A stretch of DNA of 64,000 nucleotides from Mesorhizobium sp. (lineage in GTDB: Bacteria > Pseudomonadota > Alphaproteobacteria > Rhizobiales > Rhizobiaceae). The notes beneath the pieces are model-generated. The model searched no databases and was not told the origin of the DNA. It saw nothing but the letters and a program-made list of their open reading frames with translations. Of the stretch, positions 24,455 to 31,561 are shown piece by piece. Numbering within the stretch: position 1 is the stretch's first letter; each line of letters begins with the position of its first letter. Where the stretch lies: assembly GCF_024710845.1 (NCBI RefSeq), contig NZ_JANJTZ010000022.1, positions 1 to 64,000 on the forward strand, written 5' to 3'. Position numbers and translations under genes: made by a program.

Positions 24455-25780
24455 ATGGCAAAGAAGCAACTAATTCTCGACTGGGTGGTCTTGAAAGCCG
24501 CAGACGGTTCCAAAGCGCCCGGCGCAGACACCAGTCCACTTGGGATGCCTAGTGCAAAGCCAGCAGGCGGTGATACCGACATAGAATTGGTATCGCGGCG
24601 CAGCCCCGCGAACACAGAAGCATGGTCTCGCGACATTCGCGACTATGTGAGGGTGAATGCGTCGCGTACGGGCCAGAAAGCGAACGTTCCCGATTTGGTC
24701 GTCACGTCAGAAAAGATGAGTGCCGATGACGCCCGGGAAGTGCTGACCGACCCAAAGACGCTCGGCCTGGCGCCGCGTATGATGTTTAAGCTCATCAAGC
24801 TCGATGAGAACCAGCAGAAGGCGGCCACGAAGAACCTGCCGGCCGGCTGGGGCATCGAGTCCGTTGGCGCGTCGACCTCCCCGGAAGATGGCAAGGGGGT
24901 TACGATCGCCGTGCTAGATACAGGTATCGATCCGACCCACGACGCTTTCAAGGGCGTCGAGCTCGTTCGGCATAACTTTTCCGACGACAAGTCCGATGAC
25001 GACCAGGATGGCCACGGCACTCACTGCGCCGGCACAATCTTCGGGCGCGATGTCCAGGGCCAGCGCATCGGTATCGCGCGCGGCGTTGAGAAGGCGATTA
25101 TCGGCAAGGTGCTCGGCAAGAACGGCGGCTCAACGCAGTCAATCGTTGATGGAATCCACTGGGCGCAGTCGCAGGGCGCAAACGTCATCTCGATGTCACT
25201 CGGGATGGATTTCCCCGGTTACCGGCAATACCTCGTCGAAAACAAGGGCGTGCCGGAATTGCAGGCTACCTCGCTCGCCCTCTCTGCTTACCGACTCAAT
25301 ATCCAGCTTTTTGAGAAGCTCGCTGCAGCGCTTATGGGAGTGCAGGGCCTCGTCGCAGGTTCGCTCGTGACCGCCGCCGGCGGCAATGAAAGCATGCATC
25401 CGACCTACTCGATCCTCGTCTCGCCTCCGGCCGCCGCGGACGGGGTCGTATCCGTCGCCGCGCTTGGGCAGAGCAAGAAGAAGGGTGAATTTTCGCTGGC
25501 CTCGTTCTCAAACGTCGGCGCACAGGTTGCAGCCCCGGGAGTCGACATTGTATCCGCCAAACCGAAGGGCGGCCTCGTCTCGATGAGTGGGACAAGTATG
25601 GCGACACCGCACGTGGCGGGTGTTGCGGCGCTGTGGTGGCAGCGGCTGACGAGGCAACAAGGCGAAGGCAATTTCGGCGCGTCCGATGTGGCGCAGGCAA
25701 TGACGTCTGCCTGTGCTACCTTGCTCCCGGGAATTCCCAAACGGGATGTTGTCTGGGGTCTCGTGCAGGCGCCTCAGTGA
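24455..25780 (+). CDS. Subtilisin-like (S8) serine protease
   Basis: A 441-residue subtilase close to classical subtilisin. The triad is D155 in VLDTGID, H187 in DGHGTHCAG and S381 in SGTSMATPH; the oxyanion asparagine sits in AAGGNES. The amino-terminal 130 residues are a propeptide-like region ending before ...WGIESVGAS. There is no signal peptide. I start at the second of two close ATGs (24455), which stands 8 bases after GGAG; the first is too close to it. The gene is overlapped by the trypsin-like protease gene (GTGA), so the two proteases are made together, suggesting an activation cascade. Probable substrates are the nuclease or the other protease, by position only. Confidence 0.9.
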   Translation: MAKKQLILDWVVLKAADGSKAPGADTSPLGMPSAKPAGGDTDIELVSRRSPANTEAWSRDIRDYVRVNASRTGQKANVPDLVVTSEKMSADDAREVLTDPKTLGLAPRMMFKLIKLDENQQKAATKNLPAGWGIESVGASTSPEDGKGVTIAVLDTGIDPTHDAFKGVELVRHNFSDDKSDDDQDGHGTHCAGTIFGRDVQGQRIGIARGVEKAIIGKVLGKNGGSTQSIVDGIHWAQSQGANVISMSLGMDFPGYRQYLVENKGVPELQATSLALSAYRLNIQLFEKLAAALMGVQGLVAGSLVTAAGGNESMHPTYSILVSPPAAADGVVSVAALGQSKKKGEFSLASFSNVGAQVAAPGVDIVSAKPKGGLVSMSGTSMATPHVAGVAALWWQRLTRQQGEGNFGASDVAQAMTSACATLLPGIPKRDVVWGLVQAPQ

Positions 25781-27276
25781 GCCCGAAAACTCCCGATAGA
25801 GACGCCTACCGCGCCGCGCCGGTGCAGTACGGTCACGAGGCCGGCATCGCGATGATCTTCGCCTCAGGCGGCATGGAGCATTGGGGGATGGGCATCGTCG
25901 TCTCACCGCGCCATGTCTTAACCTGCGCGCATGTCGTCGATGCCGCCCTACAACGCAATGAGCATTCAGCCGAGCCGCCGCTCTCCGGCGCGGTCGTGGA
26001 GGTGTCTTTCCCGTTGACGCCGGGTTCTGGCCGCTACAACGCCACCGTTGCCTTCTGGAGCGGACCACATCCGGCAGGTATCGATCTCGCCCTGCTAACG
26101 CTCAATGCAGATGCCCCGCGAGCGGCCGGGCGCGCGATCCTTGCCGATCTGCCGATGGCGACGGACTCAGAAGTGCGCCTCAACATCTACGGCGTCGCGG
26201 ACAACAAGCGTACCGGCGGCCATATTGCGGCCTTCCTGCGCGGCAACGTAGCCATCCAACAGGATGGCGGCGCAGACCGCTTGTTGGACCAGATCGACGC
26301 GGCTGGCGCGCCGGGCGCGTTCATCGAGCCCGGCTACAGCGGCGCAGCCGTCTATGACATGCATCAGCGCGCCGTCGTCGGTATGGTCATCGCGCGAGCG
26401 ACGGGCGGCTTGCGCACGGCATACATCCTACCAACCGCGACCATCGTCGAGAAAATTCCAAATATTCCCCACGAACGGCGCTATCTGCCCGACTCGTTTG
26501 GCCGCCATTTCACCATCTATGCTACAGTTTTCCTGGCGCTCGCGCTCGCCCATTTTATGGCCGAGCGCTCTGGCGAAGACACCATCTTCCGCCTGATCTC
26601 ATTTGGCGGCAACCACAAGATTCTTAGCGGCTTCTTCGGGATGCACATAATCGCAATCTTCATGCCGCCGCTGCTGTATTTGCTCTGGCGTTTCGCCCGA
26701 TCGTTCCGCGAACATGAATGGTGGCAGCGATTGCCGTCCTTCGGGCACATCGGGTCTCCGCTGAGGCCAACGGCGCGCAGTGTCACTGCGGGGGTTACTC
26801 TCGTGGTATTGGTCCTGGCGCCGCTTTACATGCTCGGCCACTTCCTCAAAGAGTTCCACACAAGTGGCAAGGTCTACATCGATACTGGAGCGTTTGGCTT
26901 CAATGCCGACGCGCTCGCCGCGAGCGGCCAAGATTGCGATCTTTGCTCGGTACGATACTGTACTGTCGACGGCGTGTGGCTCTACAATTTTGCCAGTCCG
27001 CAGAAAAGCCAGGCGGGTGCCTATTGGAACAATGCCTATCACTATGGCGATCGCTCCAAGGTGCCTTGCGGAGCAGCCGGTTCCCGCTCAGGCTCGGTTA
27101 CTTTCTTCCCGCTCTTGCAGCCGATCGTCCTCTGGCTCCTGACGGCCGTCTGTGTAGTTCTCGCCAGTAAACTGCTGCTACGGGTGTTCCTTTCGCCGCG
27201 TGGCCGCTCATGGTGCTATTCAGGGGCGCAGACATCGCTGCAGCAACTAAACCCCTCCAACCAACCCTCAGTGTGA
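25777..27276 (+). CDS. Trypsin-like serine protease with four membrane segments
   Basis: A 499-residue protein combining a chymotrypsin-fold protease with a membrane domain. The triad reads H52 (TCAHVV), D103 (GIDLAL) and S188 (PGYSGAAV), with the usual glycines around the serine. After residue 240 come hydrophobic segments at about 246-262, 284-305, 336-356 and 455-480. Between the last two lies a soluble loop with a cysteine group (CDLCSVRYC), which could face the periplasm and form disulfides. There is no signal peptide, so the protease domain probably faces the cytoplasm. The GTG start overlaps the subtilase stop. A membrane sensor that cleaves cytoplasmic targets when triggered fits this layout, as in effector proteases of bacterial cell-death systems, but is unproven. 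Confidence 0.82.
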   Translation: MSPKTPDRDAYRAAPVQYGHEAGIAMIFASGGMEHWGMGIVVSPRHVLTCAHVVDAALQRNEHSAEPPLSGAVVEVSFPLTPGSGRYNATVAFWSGPHPAGIDLALLTLNADAPRAAGRAILADLPMATDSEVRLNIYGVADNKRTGGHIAAFLRGNVAIQQDGGADRLLDQIDAAGAPGAFIEPGYSGAAVYDMHQRAVVGMVIARATGGLRTAYILPTATIVEKIPNIPHERRYLPDSFGRHFTIYATVFLALALAHFMAERSGEDTIFRLISFGGNHKILSGFFGMHIIAIFMPPLLYLLWRFARSFREHEWWQRLPSFGHIGSPLRPTARSVTAGVTLVVLVLAPLYMLGHFLKEFHTSGKVYIDTGAFGFNADALAASGQDCDLCSVRYCTVDGVWLYNFASPQKSQAGAYWNNAYHYGDRSKVPCGAAGSRSGSVTFFPLLQPIVLWLLTAVCVVLASKLLLRVFLSPRGRSWCYSGAQTSLQQLNPSNQPSV

Positions 27277-27495
27277 CTGGAGAGCGAAGTTGTGTCACGT
27301 TCTGCTGCCGGAGATTGAAACCAAGCAACGGAACGACACGTTCCGTCACTACAATATGTACCTCGAGGCAAAGATCGGAGAGCGGCAGAACCTGCCGCAC
27401 CAGTAATTGCTAGCGACAATAATCTGATCCAAACACTTACGTCGACGCACTTAATAACAGATGAATTACATCTAGCATGATCTGTCCCGACCAGA

Positions 27496-28272
27496 CTAAC
27501 TTTGACCTACCTGCTTGTCGACCAGATAGGCTGCATCACTCACGGCCAATAATGCGATGAAGCCGTCATCTATTTCCGGAAAACTCTGAATCGGCCCGGC
27601 TCCGTCCATTGAAGACCAGAGGCTCATGCCGTATGTCGCCGCTAGCAGAATCGTGAACGTCAGTTGCTGTAGCTTGCTGACGTCGAGATAGGCCGCGCCT
27701 TCGACATCGCCCATAACAAGATCGATCCAGCGAGCGTCCTCGGGTGCCTGCTTGGTCAGGACGCGATTATCGAACGTTGGGGACGCCTTAAGGCTTTGCG
27801 CAGTTCGTATCTTCTCGGCGGTCTCGCTCACCTGAGCTTTAGCGAGCCTGAGGTTCTCCCCCCTGCCTTCGCGTTTTCCATCCTTGATTGCGGGCGCAGC
27901 GACTGCGGTGAAGGCGCCTAGTCCCAGAAGCACCCATACCTCGGCGGGAACGTTGACCAGCACTGAAGCGTCAGTCGCTGCTGAGGCGGCTGTATTGGTA
28001 AGGTTTGCGGTCAGGAGTGCACCAATGATCAGACCGCTCCACACGATCAACTGGAACCGCGAAAGACTGATGCGATTGTCCCTATCGATGAAGACTCCGT
28101 CCCACCGCCCGCAAACGATCGAGCCTGCGGCGAGCAAGGCACCTGAAAACACTGCCGTGGTGAGTAGCCAGGTTTCGGCACGACCGAAACCAATGTAGCC
28201 GGCAACTCCAGCCTGCCCGCCGAACATGTTCACTGCCGCCGCGAGGAGTAGCAGTCCAAATACACGGGCCAT
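27496..28272 (-). CDS. Polytopic membrane protein of unknown function
   Basis: A 258-residue membrane protein with about five hydrophobic segments (residues 4-22, 36-54, 74-92, 112-128, 205-222). The loop between segments two and three has a conserved-looking DNRISLSRFQLIVWSG, and the carboxy end reads IDDGFIALLAVSDAAYLVDK. I have seen this combination in unnamed bacterial membrane proteins but cannot name the family. AGGAGG stands 8 bases before the ATG at 28272, which decides against an in-frame GTG two codons earlier. It is convergent with the nuclease-protease operon, separated by about 220 bases in which I see nothing. Confidence 0.7.
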   Translation of the reverse strand: MARVFGLLLLAAAVNMFGGQAGVAGYIGFGRAETWLLTTAVFSGALLAAGSIVCGRWDGVFIDRDNRISLSRFQLIVWSGLIIGALLTANLTNTAASAATDASVLVNVPAEVWVLLGLGAFTAVAAPAIKDGKREGRGENLRLAKAQVSETAEKIRTAQSLKASPTFDNRVLTKQAPEDARWIDLVMGDVEGAAYLDVSKLQQLTFTILLAATYGMSLWSSMDGAGPIQSFPEIDDGFIALLAVSDAAYLVDKQVGQS

Positions 28273-28366
28273 TGGCACTACCTCCTGATGTTGCTCCCCG
28301 ACATCGGCTATGTGCCTGATTGTCGTACACTATTTCCATTTCCGGCACGGACTATCGCACACGAAC

Positions 28367-28585
28367 CTACGCCGTGTCAGCGGGCTCAGGTGATCTAAAT
28401 TGGCAATTATGACGAGGGCTTTCCTCCACCGTTCTCATGGAGACAAGATAACCGACACCTGTCGTTATCACCAATTCGATCAAGAACCAGGTGGCAAGAA
28501 ATGCCAAGCACTCGAGCGCAAAACTCTTGAACTTATAGAACAGCTCCGCGATCAGGAACGCAACCAAGAACGCCGGAGCCTGCAT
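28367..28585 (-). CDS. Possible small membrane protein
   Basis: A 72-residue frame with two hydrophobic segments (MQAPAFLVAFLIAELFYKF and ECLAFLATWFLIELVITTG) and a polar tail. The hydrophobic pattern is not what random high-GC sequence gives, and this stretch is AT-rich. The ribosome site is weak, so the gene is uncertain. It lies upstream of, and in the same direction as, the 258-residue membrane protein. Confidence 0.35.
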   Translation of the reverse strand: MQAPAFLVAFLIAELFYKFKSFALECLAFLATWFLIELVITTGVGYLVSMRTVEESPRHNCQFRSPEPADTA

Positions 28586-29114
28586 GGCAATCAACTGGCG
28601 TATGTGCCTGCTTCACAAAATGGTATACAATTCCCCCTCCGAACTATTTTACATCCGCTTGAATTACTTAATCAAACATGGAATCTAGTTAAGGACACTC
28701 GTTCTTACCTCAGAATCTTTGGCGGTCGTCTCTGATGGCTCTAGGACCTGCGCGCTTCTGCGATTGAAATCTCTGCCCCGAGATGAATCGGAATGCGTAA
28801 CTTATCTTGGTCAAAATGTATCAGTGTCTCGCGGAAGTGGGGAGGGATCCAACGGGAGGCGCGCAGCAGGCCTTCCTTGGCAAGTGGCCTGTACTACAGG
28901 CACACCTTGCGAGTGGTGCGGAGCGTCACCGTAAGGAGTTTCTGATCCGCCGGGTTCGTGTCAGGCCCCGCAGGTTCGGGGGCCGTCAGGGCCGAAGGCG
29001 GTTCCCATAATCTCGCACTGAATCAGCCTGAACCTCAACGAGAACAAGTGACGCTGAAAGAGTCTCGCACCACCCCGGCACGCCTGTGTTTCGGCGCGGA
29101 ATAAGGACCCCGTT
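28586..29114. other. Non-coding or degenerate stretch
   Basis: About 530 bases without a convincing gene. Short rightward frames near 28720-29010 are rich in Arg and Gly and look like non-coding GC-rich DNA. The composition drops in GC before 28800 and rises after it, consistent with a patchwork of inserted fragments near the island border. Confidence 0.4.
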
Positions 29115-29411
29115 TCAGCGCTGCCATGCGGCCTCGGGGGTCACCTCGCCGATCGCCGCGACGAGGCCGGCATGGTCATCGGACACGACCAGCTCGACGC
29201 CCTTGAGGCCGCGCGTCTTCAGGCCGACGAGGAAGTCCCGCCAGGCCGAGCGGCTCTCGCGGTTGGCCATCTCGACGGGCAGGATCTGGCGCCGGCCGTC
29301 GAGATCGATGCCGACCGCGATCAGCACCGCCTGGCTCATGACGATGCTGGCCTCCCGCACCTTCTCGTAGCGGGCGTCGAGGATGAGATAGGGGAACGGC
29401 TCCCGAAGCGG
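29115..29411 (-). pseudogene. IS256-family (mutator-type) transposase fragment
   Basis: About 98 residues match the middle of IS256-type transposases: LREPFPYLILDARYEKVRE with the first catalytic aspartate, AVLIAVGIDLDGRRQIL, ANRESRSAW and VVSDDHAGL with the second aspartate. The frame stops exactly at PEAAWQR, where intact proteins go on with CYVHFLRNAL, and the amino third is missing. The catalytic glutamate is absent, so it is inactive. It lies 238 bases from the tRNA-Thr gene, at the border of the accessory region. Confidence 0.85.
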
Positions 29412-29648
29412 GTGCCCAGCAAGGGCGGCCGGCGCGCCTTTGTGCCACGGCTGCGCCGGCCGACTTATCGGACTCATCTGCCGAAGAGTGGAACAGCTGA
29501 AAGTCAATGGCAATACAGAACTCTGTAACCAATCGTGATTCTCGGCAAACGGTCGCGACCGAGCGCTACGAGTGCTCCTCGCTGTGGCCCCAGTGTGGCC
29601 CCGGAGCAAATAGCGATTTGGAGAATCGACTTAACTTATTGAAACTAC

Positions 29649-29724
29649 TGGTGCCGCTTGCGTGACTCGAACACGCGACCCCATCATTACGAATGATGTG
29701 CTCTACCGACTGAGCTAAAGCGGC
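29649..29724 (-). tRNA. tRNA-Thr (anticodon CGT), CCA encoded
   Basis: A full cloverleaf can be folded from the complement: acceptor stem GCCGCTT with AAGCGGC, D-arm from TAGCTCAGTCGGTAGAGCA, anticodon stem CATCA/TGATG with loop TTCGTAA giving anticodon CGT (Thr, codon ACG), T-arm GCGTG-TTCGAGT-CACGC, discriminator A and encoded CCA at 29649-29651. The 3' end faces the accessory region, the orientation in which integrative elements use tRNA genes. Confidence 0.95.
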
Positions 29725-29960
29725 AATCCGGCGCGACCGCAAGGCCGTGCAACGTGGTGCGCGTCATACCGGCAATGGCATCGGAATTCAAGCCGAGGGG
29801 ATTGAATTCTCAACGCCATCGTAAACGCGCGCCAGAGGGCTTCCCGATGGCACGGCCGGCAAGACCGCGGCGGGATTCCCGGCCTCTTCCATGAGGCGTC
29901 CAGCGGGTTCGGCCCGATGCGCGGTTCGCGGCCGCGGCGGCGGTCGCGCAGTCCCCGCCA

Positions 29961-30755
29961 CTACGCCTTGCGGCGAAAATCCGCCTTCCGCTTCTGCAGG
30001 AAGGCGGCGACGCCCTCGCGGTAGTCGTCGGACCAGCCCGCCTCGCGCTGGAAATTGCGCTCCATGTCCAACTGCTCGTCCAGCGAATTCGTCGACGCCG
30101 CATGGATCAGCTGCTTGGTCAGCGCATAGGCGGTGGTGGGCCCGTTGGCGAAGCGCTCGGCGAGCGCCTCCGCCTGCGCCTGAAGCTCCTCGTCGTCGAC
30201 GCATTTCCAAATCAGGCCCCATTCGGCCGCCGTCTGCGCCGGCAACGGCTCGGCGGTCAGCGCCAGCGCCTTGGCGCGCGCTTCGCCGAGATGCCGCGTC
30301 AGCCAATATGTGCCGCCGGCATCGGGCACCAGGCCGATCCTTGAAAAAACCTGGACGAAGCTCGCCGAGCGCGCGGCGATGACGATGTCGGCGGCGAGCG
30401 CGATGTTGGCGCCGGCGCCAGCGGCGACGCCGTTTACTGCGCAGACGATCGGCTTGGCGAGCGCCCGCATCTGCCGGATCAGCGGATTGTAATAGGTCTC
30501 CAGCGTCTGGCCCAGATCGGGCCGCGGCCCGCCCAGCGTCGGATCGCGGTCGGACAGGTCCTGCCCCGCGCAAAAGCCGCGTCCGGCGCCGGTCAGGATC
30601 ACGGCGCGGCAGTCGGGGTCGGCGGCGCAGTCCTCGAGCACGGCGCGCAATTGGAGGTGCTGGTCCTCGTTGAAGGCGTTCAGCCGCTGCGGCCGGTTCA
30701 GCGTCACCTTGGCATAACCGTCGCGCTTCTCGTGGAGGACGGCGTCGCTGGTCAT
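29961..30755 (-). CDS. Enoyl-CoA hydratase/isomerase, PaaG-like
   Basis: A 264-residue crotonase-fold enzyme. The oxyanion-hole and CoA-binding motifs are GRGFCAGQDLSD (about 59-70) and NGVAAGAGANIALAADI (about 108-125). In place of the second catalytic glutamate stands an aspartate in GLVPDAGGTYWLTR, a feature of 2-(1,2-epoxyphenyl)acetyl-CoA isomerase PaaG. PaaG opens the epoxide ring in aerobic phenylacetate breakdown. No other paa genes are visible, so a general enoyl-CoA role remains possible. Of two close ATGs I choose the second (30755), 7 bases after AAGGA. It is divergent from the Crp-type regulator gene, with about 107 bases between. Confidence 0.82.
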   Translation of the reverse strand: MTSDAVLHEKRDGYAKVTLNRPQRLNAFNEDQHLQLRAVLEDCAADPDCRAVILTGAGRGFCAGQDLSDRDPTLGGPRPDLGQTLETYYNPLIRQMRALAKPIVCAVNGVAAGAGANIALAADIVIAARSASFVQVFSRIGLVPDAGGTYWLTRHLGEARAKALALTAEPLPAQTAAEWGLIWKCVDDEELQAQAEALAERFANGPTTAYALTKQLIHAASTNSLDEQLDMERNFQREAGWSDDYREGVAAFLQKRKADFRRKA

Positions 30756-30862
30756 GATCATGTCCTTGGGTTAGGTTTCCTTGGGGGTCTTCATTGCATG
30801 CCGGTCAGACACATTCAATTTTCCGAAGCGCCCGTCTCGGATGTTCACATTGGTGAATCCCA

Positions 30863-31561
30863 ATGAGGCGGCGCGGCATGCCGCATCTGCGCCCTCCCCG
30901 CAGCGGCCAGTTGAGCCCGGACCTGTTCCAGGCTCTGTTCGCCGGGCATCCGGTCGAACGCTGGGCCGACGGCGACGAGCTCTTTCTCCAGGACGACCCG
31001 CCCGACCGGGTGTTCGGCATTGTTTCGGGCGCCGTCGAGATTTCGCTCTATTCCCCCGATGGGCGCAAGATCGTCGCCAACATGGAAATGCCCAACAGCC
31101 TCGTCGGCGAGATCGGCGCGCTCGACGGCGGCACGCGGACGGCGACGGCGACATGCGTCGGGGATTGCGAGATCTACTCGATCACGCGCTCCCAGTTTCT
31201 CGACCGCGTTACGCGCACCCCGTTGCTTTCGGCCGCGATGATTGCGCTGCTCTGCGCCCGCATCCGCTGGATCAATGCCGAGTTCGGCGACCAGGTGATG
31301 CTGAAGGTCGATGCCCGGCTCGCCAAGCGGCTGCTGTTCATGTCGTCCAGCTTCGCCGACGCCGATGGCTGGGTGGACATCTCGCAGTCGGAGCTGGCAG
31401 ACTTCCTGGGCGCGACGCGGGAGTCGGTCAACAAGAACCTCAAGCACTGGCGCGAGGCGCACATCATCGACATCCGCCGCGGCGGCATCCGCATCCTCGA
31501 CGAGGATCGGCTGCGAGCCAGCGCCGCGCTCCCGCCGGCCGGCGTCCGCAGTCAGGATTGA
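30863..31561 (+). CDS. Crp/Fnr-family transcriptional regulator
   Basis: A 232-residue regulator with an amino-terminal cyclic-nucleotide-binding barrel (phosphate-binding cassette GEIGALDGGTRTATA near residues 78-92) and a carboxy-terminal Crp-type winged helix (DISQSELADFLGATRESVNK, about 171-190). No Fnr-type amino-terminal cysteines are present, so it should respond to a nucleotide, not to oxygen. Its 3' end overlaps by 10 bases the 3' end of a class III cyclase gene on the other strand; the pairing suggests that it senses that cyclase's product. It is divergent from the enoyl-CoA hydratase gene. Confidence 0.88.
   Translation: MRRRGMPHLRPPRSGQLSPDLFQALFAGHPVERWADGDELFLQDDPPDRVFGIVSGAVEISLYSPDGRKIVANMEMPNSLVGEIGALDGGTRTATATCVGDCEIYSITRSQFLDRVTRTPLLSAAMIALLCARIRWINAEFGDQVMLKVDARLAKRLLFMSSSFADADGWVDISQSELADFLGATRESVNKNLKHWREAHIIDIRRGGIRILDEDRLRASAALPPAGVRSQD

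Noticed and set aside
28807-29010. 67-residue rightward frame in the stretch before the IS256 remnant
   Set aside because: Arg/Gly-rich composition, no ribosome site, no recognisable domain.
29574-29612. Leftward stretch that could read as the carboxy end of a phage integrase (GPHWGHSEEHS)
   Set aside because: Only about a dozen residues are visible with no upstream homology; too short to call.
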